Assembly (NCBI RefSeq): GCF_037975245.1
Contig: NC_092576.1
Coordinates: 41,482,611 to 41,546,610 of the forward strand
Direction of reading: 5' to 3'
Source of the DNA: Apostichopus japonicus
Lineage: Eukaryota > Echinodermata > Holothuroidea > Aspidochirotida > Stichopodidae
Length of the DNA stretch: 64,000 bases
Under the pieces are notes generated by a model. The model was given only the letters and a program-made list of their open reading frames with translations, ran no database searches and had not been told where the DNA came from. Shown here piece by piece: positions 49,600-63,446 of this stretch (its first letter is position 1; each line of letters opens with the position of its first letter). The translations under genes were made by a program, and so were the position numbers.

Positions 49600-52500
49600 T
49601 TTCTTTATTTGTAAATTACATTAGCTGTTTATTACTGCTTCCTTCTAAGTGATAGCGATGCCAATGGGTGTGTATAGATTGTGTTCATAGATCAATTTCA
49701 AACGAACATTTTAATTTAATTTAAATATATTCCACTTTTTCTAGTTTATCAGTAGTATATTGTAGCGTAGCCACCAAACTGTTGAAACTTTAAACAGGAA
49801 TGTTCAACCGTAATTTGTAGACATTTTAACGGAAATGTTTAATGTTCAGAAAATAACATAGTATCTGCAAAATAAGTCACGAAACACAGTTATTAAAGTT
49901 GGCTGCTATGTATTAATGCAAAACACTAACTTAAAAGGTTAAATAACAACAAGTTAACAAGAACTGACTTAACAATATCTAACACTGACAACTTATATGC
50001 AACCGACAAGCAACAACTGTATATACAGCTGGCTACTAACAACTGTACAAATGACAACTAACACTGTACAACTGGCAACCAACAAGTAACACGTGAACAA
50101 CTGGCAACTGACATGAAACTAGCCTAGACCAGATCCCTTTTTAAACACAAACCATGTTCAGGTACTGACCACAAATCTTAAACTAATGCAGCTGTCTTAG
50201 CACCCATTACAAAGAACAGGATAAGTTAATGCATGCAATAAAACTTTCCCGTAACAAGGAATAAGATACGAACATGCAGTACAACTTTCCCAGAATTTTA
50301 AATCGAGATAAGCTACTAAGATGATACTTACGTATACGTATGGCTCATTAGGTTTTCAATTCATACTTATATTCTCAGGAGTATAATTACAAAGACTACA
50401 TTTGGCTCTCTCATTACGGGCATCTAATAATACAATGTTTGTAAACAAATTTGTGTGAGAAAATCCACTTTCTCACCAACCAGAGATCACTACATTATGT
50501 TAAAACTGTGTTAATATAGTTATCTGTGATTAGCTGCATGCCATAAATCCGTCCCATCTACGATCCCATTTATTGCATAAATATCATTTATTGGCTGTTG
50601 TTTATGAACATTATGCTCTGTCGGATATTATGTAGTTAGTTAGCAAACAAGAACAATGGCAGTAATATATTTAACTAAATAAACCACAACAATTGGGATA
50701 GGTCTGGTACTCTTACATAGAAGTCTCTTCAGCGACAGCCTAATTTAATTGAAAATGAAGGAAACACTATATATCAATTCCCTCTCGTATTGAGATATGT
50801 ATCTGTTTTAGTCATAACATGAAGGCTTCTTCATTCGATTTCGTTATAGTTAATAAATGTGAAACCATCACATTTTCTTTAAAGTTATCTATATTATTGA
50901 AGGCATAATTGAAGTGAAAATCTCAGGGACAGCTCCCTGTCGTTGCCTAAGAATAAAGCCACTATAAGTTGAGAAGGCTATTATGTTTAGAACTCTTCAT
51001 GACAAAAACAAGGAAGTTAAAGTATGAAATGGAAATGCAAGGAGAAGATTCACCGTGACCCTGTCAAATATGAGCAGGATTCCAACCTCATCAGGGTTCC
51101 AGCACCATCCCTTACGACTGCCTCTGCATTTACTCATGCTTTTCAAGCATTACTTCTGTAGCATACTTCTCCGTGTCCTAACAAACCAATATAACCAAAC
51201 CTAACAAACCAACATAATCAAAACCACAGTGATACATATTTGGTATGGCCTATAATTTAGGAATATTTTAGCCAGGTGATGTGTATTCGCACGTAGTTGT
51301 AATTCAATTGTTCTAGGCAGGGTTGCCAGTTTTTGCTTGACACAACCGATCAAATTAAAGATATTTTGCCAAATGGAGAATGGCACAATAGTGCTCCAGC
51401 CTACATATGGGCCTGGGTGCTTCCGTATAGTCGGAGATACTTCTTACGTGCATTAAACATGGCCATAATACCGTGAAGTTAGACAGACATAGGATAGACA
51501 CAGATACCATTACGAATGAAGGTTAGGTTCATTGTAATTATGAGTGAAGACCGACATATGGGTGTGGATATGTTTTCAAAGTGGAGAGCCAGGAGGGTAA
51601 ATGTGAGACGGTCGGTGGTTATTTACTGTGTGAAGTCAATGGTAACATCTTAAACAGTTGTTTCACCGGCTCTTTAAAATTTTAGCTGTAAAGGCAATTG
51701 AAAATAATCAAATGCTAAAATGTGTGTTTTACGGTCAAACTGGCAACCCTGTTTCTACGGTCAGTTATATACGAGATTTGCGACCAATTCCTTCCTCGGC
51801 TCAACCTGTTGTTTGAGAAGACTCAGTACATTACATATACGACGTATATGTTGGACAAATTATCTTCTCAATGCAATTGCGAAACAGTAGCGTAACAAGG
51901 GTATCTTTTGTTTTTCCCCCGTATAAAATGTCATAAATGTATGGAGACGATAACAAAAATTGCTTTAGCTCCTCGTATCGCTGTTTACATCTTACATATG
52001 CTATGGTATGATTAAACTTCCCTGCCCTCGTGTTGCTTTGTTGTGAACAGCTCAAAATATACCTAACCGCACCGCATTTAAATGTTTCTATATTTGTTCG
52101 GATAAATCAAATTGATGGATGCCATCTCCCCATTCCATCCTATCCTGCCCCTCCAACTCGGCCTCGACACACGCACACAAACTGTCAAACATACAAACTG
52201 TCAAACATTACTTATTATGATACAAGGGACAAGGTGCATAGTGCGTGAAGTAAATACCATACATTTACTGTATCTCAATCAGTGTTCTACACAAAGGCCT
52301 TATAGTTTAATCATTATTTGTTTACATTTACTATTCAATTTTCCTCACTGCGTCAGGTTGTACCAGAGAAAAAAGAAGTTTACTAAAATACATCTTCGTA
52401 CTAACAAGATACGCTGAGTAGCAATTTTCATGATATGACGTAAATAAGTTTTAAAAAACCTGGTCGATTTGACATTGATGTAGATTAGTGTCAAGATAAC

Positions 52501-53533
52501 AGAAGGCGCGATTCAATATCAATGATTGGCTGTCCAATATGGTTGAATACTGTACTAACAGGTAAAAGCTATTAATATCGAGAGGAAACAAATTTAATAT
52601 CCATATAGCAAGGACGAGACAAAGCAAACATTTCAGGAACGAAAATCACTATTGGAGTGGCGGGGGCAAAGGCAAGGGGGGGGGGGGACAAGGGTGGATT
52701 CCCCATACCAACGACAGGAAGAAATGGTTCAACAGGGAAATTCAGCAGGGGACAATTCAACCATTGCTACCGGAGTAACCTCCCTCTTTTTGCAACTTGA
52801 CACAAAATATGAATTACCCTGCCTTCAAAGGGTTACTGATATAGACCTGATTTATAGTCTAAATATGCCTCAAAATGCACCTTGGTCCTTTCAACATTAA
52901 TCATTAATTTTCAGTTTACAATTTGCCCAAACACTATTTTTGTAATCATATGCAACGGTGCTGCACTATTTACACCATAATCAAACCTCCTCTGGAGTTT
53001 CATATTTCGCATCCCTTTCAAATATACATGATTTTACACTACCTTAACTACATTACTTGACACAACCTTAACTACATTATTTCACTCTACCTTAACTACT
53101 TACTCTGGTTAAAAATTATTATCAAGCTCTTAACTTTGAGTCTTGAAGAGTCCATCACTTTTCCTTAAAGTAGAGTACCTAGGCGTAAGTATTCACAGCC
53201 CTGGACAGAGGAAACAGTTTAAAACGGGATTATTGTGGAAATGTTTCTATTCAGTCAATATGTTACATGTTGGTGGTTACCGCAAAATAAATATTCAATA
53301 AACATATTAATGGTTTAAACTAAAAGAAAATGAGGAAATTATATATCGCGCGATCAATTCAACGATGTATCTTCAAATGTATCCATCAATCTTAAGTTCA
53401 ATGTTGTTCATCAATTAATTTCTTTTCTTCAATTAACATTAACAATAACATCATAGTTAATATATCTTTATGCCATCTCGGTTTCATTAATTGCTTGTGT
53501 AATTGATTCATCTTTCCTTTGTTCTTCCCCCAG
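49600..53533. other. Large intron of the NACHT gene
   Basis: No exon is supported. It includes a degenerate AACAACTGGCAACTAACA-like tandem tract (49950-50115), a three-fold ~24-base repeat CTTAACTACATTA (53036-53105) and a poly-G run at 52678. Confidence 0.6.
53036..53105. repeat. Three-copy 24-base tandem repeat
   Basis: ACCTTAACTACATTA occurs, with changes, at about 53040, 53065 and 53089, separated by CTTGACACA- and TTTCACTCT-type linkers. It lies in the large intron after the NACHT exon. Confidence 0.7.
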
Positions 53534-53739
53534 ATCCCGATTGCTGATCTTTATCTGTTTAAATCTTTCAGCAAATCTGATCATGATAACATCGTCCTTC
53601 GTTCTGGTCTTTCTTTGGGCAATCTTTCTACAGTAGTCCAGATAAAAGTAACCACAGAGGAAGGAAGAGAACTGACAGAGGAAGATGTTATAGGATTATT
53701 ACTCTATGCAGAACAATCAAAGGATTTACGTGAACTCTG
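53534..53739 (+). CDS. NACHT gene repeat module, exon a (206 nt), unit 1
   Basis: Acceptor TTCTTCCCCCAG, donor CTG|GTAGGT, phases 0-2. It begins IPIADLYLFKSFSKSDHD and continues IVLRSGLSLGNLSTV, TEEGRELTEEDVIGLLLY and DLRELW. A second exon of exactly the same length and phases, 63447-63652, has 28 of 69 identical residues by my alignment. The terminal LxxLW leads into FHNCPLP in the next exon, so the unit resembles a leucine-rich-repeat-type sensor arm. Phase joins to the NACHT exon (0) and to the 77 nt exon (2). Confidence 0.82.
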
Positions 53740-54024
53740 GTAGGTATTACTAACACTGTTAGATACATAAAATGTCTATATTATTGTTATAAGAGATCTT
53801 TGACCTGGTACACGGATTGCACAATCGGCATTGCGATGCTATAATTAAACAGGCTGGATTATGAAAGCTATTCCGTGCCAACTCGGCTCCATTCCCATTC
53901 ATTAAAACACTTAAAATGTCGTCGGAATACAGGTCTAGCTTTGCTGTAGGAGAATTATTGATATCATGAAAATTAAATTTCTATGAATGAAAAATGAACT
54001 AGAAATTCTTCTATTTCCTTTCAG

Positions 54025-54101
54025 GTTTCACAACTGTCCACTACCAGAATCAATCCATCCAAATTATATTCCAATCAGATTAAAGACATCGAATGTTAAG
54101 G
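54025..54101 (+). CDS. NACHT gene repeat module, exon b (77 nt), unit 1
   Basis: Acceptor TATTTCCTTTCAG, donor AAGG|GTAATT, phases 2-1. Completing the split Trp it reads FHNCPLPESIHPNYIPIRLK and TSNVK. With the previous exon it forms LRELWFHNCPLP, a pattern close to the LxxLxLxxCxL core of NLR-type leucine-rich repeats. The start of the equivalent unit-2 exon is at 63971. Confidence 0.72.
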
Positions 54102-56827
54102 GTAATTAAAAAACAATTGATATGTTTACTATGTTGCATATAACACAACTAGATTTCCGTGTCGGGCTTTCTCTAGCAATAAATCAGTCAATAAATATTA
54201 AAGAGAAACATTTTTCATTTTATTTGTATGCGTTTTATGCTCTGTCAGTTATCTGTACGACTACGAGTAATGTCATGAAAGCAATCTACCAGATACCAAT
54301 AATACTATAACATTATTGTTAGACATTCATGATATAGGTATTGGTTTTATACTTTAGGTGTCATTTACTGTCTTATCGATACCAGGAGCTATAATTAATC
54401 AATCATTAAACCAACAATTGATAGATAATGCTTTCCTATATATTATGCTAAGGTTTATTTTATACCCGACGCACAACATAACATGTGCTATCTGGTTTAA
54501 CAAAATAACTAGAAAGGGGAGAATGCTAACACAGTGTATGGTTGAGTTCTGAACGAATGAATAACACCAAGAAATGTGCAATTTGTTTGTAAGGCAAAAG
54601 AAAAAACTACATTTGGTCGTAGCCGTATTTACGTGAAAGCCGGCTTCTATATTACATGTTATTCTTAAATAAACAGCCCTACTTTTTACTAAAAATGCTA
54701 TAATATGCTATCATGAAAATTAGTGCCATAAAATGAATTAACAACTAAGAAAATCTGAAATGTTATCATAGATGTCAGCCCGGCAGTATGTATACATAAT
54801 TAATGCAACATGTTACTCCTGCCCTTAGTATATACGCTCAAAATCAATGGCATTCAGCAATAGAAACAGGGTTAAAGCAAGGTTAAAAGAAATACAAACA
54901 CGATCCTTTTCTTGGTTTTCCCCACGTACTTTGTAACAATAGAACGATTAATACGACGAAATACTTAGTCTAAGTTTATTCTAGTTGCATAAGGAGCCAT
55001 AAAATTGATGTAAAAAATGCAGTCTGTTGCAGAACAATGTTCCACTCACAAACCCTGTATTCATATGATACAGGAATTAAAATCGAGGCACAAATTCATG
55101 ATTGTTATTTTTACAGGCTTAAGGTATCATTTGTAATTATTAAACCAAGTCATATGGGAATAACTTACACATGACTTATTTTACTGTGATTACTGACGCA
55201 TGTGTATAACATTTTAAAATGGTGAAGTGAGTCGTAACGTCTAACATATTAGTTAGTTAACTTACTCTGACAATATTAAAATCCTAATTTGTAAGTCATA
55301 AAGATTCATAAAATCACACCTAACAGATATTCTTGCTACCAGGCCACCAAGCAATCAAGACTTTTTTCACAACATTTTCATATAGCATTTGGATGCTAAT
55401 TTAATTGAGGTAGAAATTGAACTAATACTTACTACAATAATACCCATTCCAATAGTACCACATGTATACATTATATTTAGTTAACTGGTATTTAGAACAA
55501 CGAAGGATAATTAGTGACTTAAACATCATGTCAATGGAGTTCGAAATAATGTGATTTTCACCTTGAAATACAAACACAGTGAAAATACACTTTGACTTTT
55601 TAATTTATTTTGGGCACAAGCCGATGGCTGTGTAACCATACGAGGAATCGTTTGTATTGAGGTAATAAAGCAGTGTCAAATAGAAGAGAGTTATGTGTTA
55701 AACCTCGAAGTCTGTAATTATTTGGAACATCATCTTGTCATGTCCTATAATGATACTTAAAAGTATCATTGTAATCAAATACAGTCAAACTCCTAACGTT
55801 AGGCTAATGAGTGCGTGCACCTATCCCCTTAGTTTGCACTACACAGTAGGTCTACTATATTATATGTATGTCTACGTATAGACAGGATACCGTTGGTTTA
55901 TTCCTTTTGTATGGTCGATATGTTGCCATAAACATCAAACTTCTTTCACACAAGCCGAGGCATAGTACAGCCATATCCGTTAACGAGAGCTAACCAGGTC
56001 AATACAACTCCTTAGCCTATGCAGGGCAGACAAAACTTAGTTTAAGGCGTCTACTTTAAATTTGCTATTACATTTGTCTCTAAGATAGTTTTTCAAAGTC
56101 ACATATGAAACTGTATACCGTTGCAACATTTCTGGCGAGTTATGAAGCGATTTGTGAAGTCAACTATTTCCGACCATGCAGTGGTTATTTTACCCGTAGG
56201 GACTTGTCGTGCAAAAAAAAAAAAAAGGCGGGGCAGTACAATTGGCATGATATAATTCTCCCCTCTGTGATTATTTAGCTAAACCACTATTATATAATAA
56301 TATAATAGAGTAAAGTCATATTGTTTTTCTCTAATATTTATGACGTTAATTATTATGATCACGCTAGGTTCCTTTAGGCTCTGGTGGTATGTCACTTTAA
56401 CAACAACTAATACTGTATCAAGAGTCATGTTGTGATAATATATTGTCACAGAATGATGAGATATGCAAATATGTTCGAACTTCATGACACAAGAGTTAAA
56501 TAAAGTCAGATATCACTCTTTCCGTGTAACATCTGGAGAATTCTCATCTCCTTAGCAGGTCCGCTGATTGTTGTTTAGTTTAGCAAAGATTTTCCAACAT
56601 TTAAAACAAATACAATTACAAAGATGACTTTTTTTGGATTACTTCTCTGTTTTGTGTGATGCATTGTTGTCATAGTTACCGCATTATTTTTACCATTTTG
56701 ATCATAGCAAGATCATTAAAATTCTATCTTTGACCTTAGTGTCACTCCAGGTATTGTTTAGTATACATAAAGATATACATGAATATTAAATATACTCCAA
56801 CATGTATAGATCTATTTTCCTATACAG

Positions 56828-56883
56828 TCGTCTCGCAAAATGATGGCAGTTGTTTGGATCTCCATTCTGGGCAGTGGATTAAG
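56828..56883 (+). CDS. NACHT gene repeat module, exon c (56 nt), unit 1
   Basis: Acceptor TTTTCCTATACAG, donor AAG|GTAAGT, phases 1-0. It encodes VSQNDGSCLDLHSGQWIK. The small size is offset by two strong splice sites and correct phases on both sides. A short polar linker between repeat units. Confidence 0.65.
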
Positions 56884-57318
56884 GTAAGTGAATATGGCTC
56901 TGATACACAGTGAAACCACGATAAAATACCTAATGATGAAGGTGATGTCTCACATGGGTTTTGTAATAGTTTTACATAATATTTAGCAAACTTTACTGCT
57001 AGACTACTACATCCTCTCTGACGCCCTCTACCAATTGTTTTATGTAAAATAAGCTACAGTCAAACTCTGAAGTCATAGAAGTGATAATAGTACAAACAGA
57101 CAAATAATTCGTGATTCTTTAGTGAAGATAGTAACCATTAATATCCACGTGCTAATCATTAGCAGTGTTCAATGAAGAAATAAACTGAAACATTTCCCAA
57201 TGTAGTATATTTATATTAACTTCATACAATCTTTTTCTAACGAGAATTTCAAGGTTAGTCGTGGGAGTACATGTATAATTTATATTTTATTTATTGTCTG
57301 TGTATCATTTATTGTTAG

Positions 57319-57438
57319 GCTGATGACGTCGATACTATCACTAAGCTGTGTTCAGAGCGCGTGAATATTGCTGAGAACGACAGTGAGTCACAACAGAGGT
57401 CAACCATAGAGCTCCTAAAGAAGGCATCAAATCGTGAC
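57319..57438 (+). CDS. NACHT gene repeat module, exon d (120 nt)
   Basis: Forty codons, phases 0-0, acceptor ATTTATTGTTAG, donor GAC|GTAAGT. It reads ADDVDTITKLCSERVNIAEN, then DSESQQRSTIELLKKASNRD. The end matches the last 40 residues of the NACHT exon (ICSK...DS...QRSSIQLL..ASKCD). The NACHT exon therefore ends with the same half-module that here forms its own exon, and the 206 nt exon follows in both cases. Confidence 0.8.
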
Positions 57439-57796
57439 GTAAGTCAGTTTACGATATAATTATATCTAACTGTACAATACGTATAGATACGTCAACTTAA
57501 CCATAGAGCCAACGTCTACTTGTACCTAGCTAGGGTATTATTGAAATATAACAAAAAAATCGAATCTGAAAATAATTTGCTGGACATCAAACTGATGCAT
57601 TAATATTTACTTTTAGATGCAATTATATTAAAGAAGGAAATTATAACTTTACCAAAGTTTTTTCTAATATTACTTTGTCGAATAGTTATATCTGCGTTTA
57701 TCATGCATTCCGCTGCAAACATCGACTGACTACATAAATAACAAAAATGAGTGTAACATCAGAAATTTTCTTTTCACTGATCCCCGGTTTTAAAAT

Positions 57797-57961
<165 letters not shown>

Positions 57962-60199
57962 CTAACTGTTAGACCGGCAGCCCAGTGCACTTTGATCAAA
58001 CGAACGAGGTACCAATATCTGAGTATTGGAACATTTGTGGAAAAACCGAGTATATCCAAAAGTGGATGTCTGCCGTGGTCGCTCTGCTGCATGTGGCCCC
58101 TGGGGCCGGTTAAAGGGGGCCCAAAAATGCATCTGATCAAACGAACGAGGTACCACTTGAAACCAATGTCAACTTAATGCATGAATGCCACAAAGTACTG
58201 AATGGCCTATGCCAGACAAAATTTCTGCTGCTAAGGGTCCGCCAGACGCCCCCAAATATGGCCCAAATGCCCATTAGCGTAGCATTGACCCAGATTAAAT
58301 ATGCAAGGTACCACTCAAAACCGGTTTGGAATGTTCGGGTTGATCTTACAGACCATAGAAATCATCATGCCAGACAAATTTTCTGCTACAAAGGGCCCGC
58401 CAGACGCCCCAAAAGGGCCCATAAAAATGCATTTGATCAAACGAACGAGGTACCGCTTGAAACCAATGTCAACTTAATGCATGAATGCCACAAAGTACTG
58501 AATGGCCCATGCCAGACAAATTTTCTGCTGCTAAGGGCCCGCCAAACGCCCACAAATATGGCCCAAATGCCCGTTAGCGTAGCATTGACCCAGATTAAAT
58601 ATGCAAGGTACCACTCAAAATCGGTTTGGAATGTTCGGGTTGATCTTACAGACTATGGAAATCATCATACCAGACAAATTTTCTGCTACAAACGGGCTAA
58701 CAGACACACTAAAAAAGGGCCCCCAAATGGGCCATGATCAATCATAGTTGGTACCACACAAAACCAATATTAAATGCAAAGGTACTTTCCACAGAGTAAA
58801 GAACTGCCAATGCAAGACAAATTTTCTTCTGCATAGGTCCCACCAGATAGAAAGTATAGGTGGCCCAATGCGGCCCTATATGGGCCTAATGAATTGTATA
58901 TCGATGCAGACTATATGTGCCTTGTGACATGACATTTGTAGCATTCCACAGAGTAAAGAAATGCCAATACAAGACAAATTTTCTTCTGCAAAGTGCCCAC
59001 CACATGTAAAAAAAATTATGCAGTTTAAATAGTTAAGATACCACAAAAAACCAATCTATAACAATCAAGAACATCCTGAATTATTCAAATTCCTTCCCGC
59101 TACATAGGCCAATGGAATAATAAGATTATATACTAGTAGGTGTATCAATTACTGAACATTTCATTGAGCAAAACAAAAATGACGCGAACTCAGTCTTTGA
59201 GGGAGATCCTGACAGTTATAATGCATTCTCAAATCCATTCTTTTTCCTTTTATCCATTCTTTTTCCTTTTATCCAGTCAGTACTTTGTATCGTGAGCAGT
59301 GTTTAACTTGGCAGTTACTTTGTTTCGCTGGAAACACTGGAGCAGATTAAAGTCAGTTTATGTATTGTAAACAAGAAACCCAAAATCATTTTGTATCTTA
59401 AAACAATGTGTTTACGTTAGCATTGTAAATCTACAAAGTTTAAATTCTTGAGAAAGAACGCTTAAGTGTCATCTTAAGACATACATGTAGTCGAACAAAA
59501 GAGATTGTTTTGTTTCAACAATTATCAAACAGTGGTGAAAATGCTTTATAACGTGTACTTAACGATAAAGGTTTGGGTTGAAACTGTCCAATATGGTTTT
59601 TAAAAGATACATAATTGAAGCATAGAAATGTATATGTACCTTTATGCTAGGTACACTCTTTAAAGGACTTAAAATGCTAAGATTGAACAAACAAATACTG
59701 ATATCACCACGTATGACTCCATTCCTTGATACAAAATATAAAATGAGTAATCGGCCTATATTACTCCATCTTGGTCTTTTAGAACTTCCATCATTACACT
59801 AATTCAATTCGAATAGCTTGTAACAAGTCCGACAAATAGATGTGGCATCCATTTTTCAGAAATATGAATGCTAGATGAGGGTTTTTGTTTTCATCTATGA
59901 AGGAATCTTTTACCTTTCAAGAAAGTCATCTTGCTAGTTTAAAATGTACTAAAATCATAATTGGCAAAGATAGTAACAAAAGATCACTATGTGATTACTC
60001 TGAACATGACACATGTTAGGTTCGAAGTATAAGAACTGAGAATTCATGTCTCTTGACAGTGATTAAACACTGGAGTGTGTGCATTGTAAAAAGACACTGC
60101 ATTTGCCATTCAGACAGATCTCAAAAGAATCATTAGTAAGTTTATGAAAATTAAGTATTCCCATGAACTTGATTCTAAAAAGACAATGGAAGCTCAAAT

Positions 60200-60418
60200 C
60201 TATGTTTCATTGTCGGAGTCATCACTCCAAGATGGTTCAGTACTTGAATCATCGGCATCAAACTCGGAAGCCACGTCTGGTCGGCTACTTTGAAAATCTT
60301 CGCTCAGTTCCCCCTCTTGGAATAGATGATCTGGGAGAGCCGGTCCCTCAAACCAGTCAGGGCTGTAGCACCCATTCTTGCTCTTCCAACCGTAGTTCTG
60401 TGGATCCAAGCCAGGCAA
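60200..60418 (-). CDS. Acidic C-terminal fragment inside the foldback transposon
   Basis: The minus-strand frame begins around LDPQNYGWKSKNGCYSPDWF, then EGPALPDHLFQ, and ends in a Glu/Asp/Ser tail (SWSDDSDNET) before a stop. The YGW...W-F-E-G-PALP pattern looks protein-like and is not repeated elsewhere in the element. It may be the tail of an element-encoded protein whose remainder is lost. I cannot name the family. Confidence 0.35.
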   Translation of the reverse strand: MPGLDPQNYGWKSKNGCYSPDWFEGPALPDHLFQEGELSEDFQSSRPDVASEFDADDSSTEPSWSDDSDNET

Positions 60419-60731
60419 GACTCTTCCTCAGAGTGTTAGAATTATAATGTGGGGAACTGTAAGTTTTGCCCAGGCCAGCAAATCCCAAAATATTTAGAGG
60501 CTTAGGTGAAAGTGTTATCTTTATTTTGCTTAGAGCAGCGAATAGCTAAATAACATAAAACACTGGTGTACAGTAACTCCAATTTATGCTGGAAACAATA
60601 TAATCATGAGCTTGAAATGTCATGTTACAAGGCACATATATCCAATTCTTTAGACCCATATATAGGGCCACATTGGGCCACCTATTCTTTCTATCTGGTG
60701 GGAAGAAAATTTGTCTTGCATTGGCAGTTCT

Positions 60732-61860
60732 TTACTCTGTAGAAAGTACCTTTGCATTTAATATTGTTTTTGTGTGGTTCCAAACCGGTTTTGAGTGGTA
60801 CCTTGCATATTTAATCTGGGTCAATGCTACGATAATGGGCATTTTGGGCCATATTTGGGGGCGTCTGCGGGCCCTTAGCAGTAGAAAATTTGTCTGGCAT
60901 AGGCCATTCAGTACTTTGTGGCATTCATGCATTAAGTTGACATTGGTTTCAAGTGGTACCTCGTTCGTTTGATCAAATGCATTTTTATGGGCCCTTTTGG
61001 GGCGTCTGGCGGGCCCTTTGTAGCAGAAAATTTGTCTGGCATGATGATTTCCATAGTCTGTAAGATCAACCCGAACATTCCAAACCGATTGTGAGTGGTA
61101 CCTTGCATATTTAATCTGGGTCAATGCTACGCAAACGGGCATTTGGGCCATATTTGGGGGCGTCTGGCGGGCCCTTAGCAGCAGAAAATTTGTCTGGCAT
61201 GGGCCATTCAGTACTTTGTGGCATTCATGCATTAAGTTGACATTGGTTTCAAGCGGTACCTCGTTCGTTTGATCAAATGCATTTTTATGGGCCCTTTTGG
61301 GGCGTCTGGCGGGCCCTTTGTAGCAGAAAATTTGTCTGGCATGATGATTTCCATAGTCTGTAAGATCAACCCGAACATTCCAAACCGATTGTGAGTGGTA
61401 CCTTGCATATTTAATCTGGGTCAATGCTACGCAAACGGGCATTTGGGCCATATTTGGGGGCGTCTGGCGGGCCCTTAGCAGCAGAAAATTTGTCTGGCAT
61501 GGGCCATTCAGTACTTTGTGGCATTCATGCATTAAGTTGACATTGGTTTCAAGCGGTACCTCGTTCGTTTGATCAAATGCATTTTTATGGGCCCTTTTGG
61601 GGCGTCTGGCGGGCCCTTTGTAGCAGAAAATTTGTCTGGCATGATGATTTCCATAGTCTGTAAGATCAACCCGAACATTCCAAACCGGTTTTGAGTGGTA
61701 CCTTGCATATTTAATCTGGGCCAATGCTACGCTAATGGGCATTTGGGCCATATTTGGGGGCGTCTGGCGGGCCCTTAGCAGCAGAAAATTTGTGTGGCAT
61801 AGGCCATTCAGTACTTTGTGGCATTCATGCATTAAGTTGACATTGGTTTCAAGTGGTACC
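60732..61860 (-). repeat. 300-base tandem repeats in the right arm
   Basis: Units start at about 60961, 61261 and 61561. The 60-base lines at 61021, 61321 and 61621 are identical. The period is exactly 300. Because 300 is a multiple of three and no stop falls in one frame, a 366-codon open frame with 100-residue periodicity runs across the minus strand. It is better explained as a by-product of homogenised repeats than as a gene. Confidence 0.9.
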
Positions 61861-62189
61861 TCGTTCGTTTGATCAGATGCATTTTTTTAGGGGCCCTTCT
61901 TGGGCGTCTGGCGGGCCCTTTGCAGCAGAAAATTTGTCTGGCATGGGCCATTCAGTACTATGTGGCATTCATGCATTAAGTTGACATTGGTTTCAAGTGG
62001 TACCTCGTTCGTTTGATGAGATGCATTTTTGGGCTCCCTTTAACCGGCCCCAGGGGCCACATGCAGCAGAGCGACCACGGCAGACATCCACTTTTGGATA
62101 TACTGGGTTTTTCCACAAATGTTCCAATACTCAGATATTGGTACCTCGTTCGTTTGATCAAAGTGCACTGGGCTGCCGGTCTATGTGTA

Positions 62190-63446
62190 CAATAATATGA
62201 CGACTGCTGAGAGTTCCATATTTGCAATATATGAGCAACTGTAAACTTTAATTATTAGTTTCTCGAAGACGTATTGCTCAAGGATTGCTCGAGTTTTTTC
62301 CGCGATTTTTGTATAACAGTGATAGATTAACAATGCTAAGCGAGTCGTGGTACCAAATCTTCATACGATCTCAACTAAACCAGTAGCCCTATTGCAAGCG
62401 CAATAACCAAATGAGGCCCTTCGCTTTGCTTAACAGGCCGAACAACAGTCTCTTGTATGTCAAGAAACACATACCCGATCAAAGTTGTTCAGCTTAATTT
62501 AATTATTAATTAACCAGTGATCATGATGTATTTTGTGTTTTTTCGTTAGTTTAATGTATATTATAATGGTATTCTGATTTCAAAAGTCATTTTCAGATGA
62601 GACGTTTTCAAACACTGACCTAGAAATGTACGAAAATATCGTTTTGTTAACTTATTTCAAGTATACTACTTAGCCAATGGAGAATGGTAATCGATGCTAC
62701 AATAGTCAGACGTTGACCCCCCCCCACCCCCCCCTTGTATCTTATAACACGAAACGTCAGCTTAGCGCCAGTCACATTATTTATTAATTAACACAACAAT
62801 AATAAAAAGAGAGCAGTTTAAAGTTAGTCTTTCGTTTCTGCAGATATGATACGTACTGCACCGTATAAAATATTTCAGTACATTTGTTGAGCTTAGTTAA
62901 TACGATCCTATGTAACCATCAACCAAACTTAAAACATACCTGGTAACTAACTCCCGATTTATGACATAAATTACTTAGCAATGTCTTGGTATCCAGTATT
63001 GTAGCTATGACGTCATTGGAGTATGACATGGGGAACCATCGATATTAAGTTTAAATGGTTGGATAGTTAAGATGGTATACTGTACTCATTGTGTCGTGTC
63101 GGTTATATTGGTTATATTCATAGCTGGCAGTGTATTTCAAAAGCCAGATACAATAACGCTTAGCTGCTTAAGAAACGGCTATTATATTCACTTGTTACGT
63201 CATAAAATGTATTAAAAGTGAATTTAAAAAAAAAAATCATTTTGAACTTATTAAAAAATGTCTATATGTTTATGATACCCATTTGTATGAATGTTTCTTG
63301 TGTTGTGTTAGAAATTTAAAAATATTGATAACTGAACACAATTAATTGTTTATATTCTTTGTCTCACTCCATGTTATTCAATTGTAAAATTTCACACTAA
63401 TTGTCAAATTTTATATTTTACTCATTAATGTCTTTCATTCCATCAG
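62190..63446. other. Remaining part of the intron
   Basis: No exon is supported. It contains a C-homopolymer at 62718-62734. Confidence 0.6.

Larger units (their letters stand above)
57969..62184. mobile_element. Foldback DNA transposon in a NACHT-gene intron
   Basis: The ends are TA-GACCGGCAGCCCAGTGCAC on the left and its complement ...GGGCTGCCGGTC-TA on the right, with a TA dinucleotide on each side consistent with a TA target duplication. The inverted arms run about 57971-58895 and 60650-62182. They are built of a 300-base tandem unit in different copy number (about one and a half on the left, about four on the right). The core at 58900-60640 has no recognisable transposase. The TA target suggests a Tc1/mariner-type or foldback origin. 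It is inserted in the 6 kb intron between the 120 and 206 nt exons. Confidence 0.85.
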
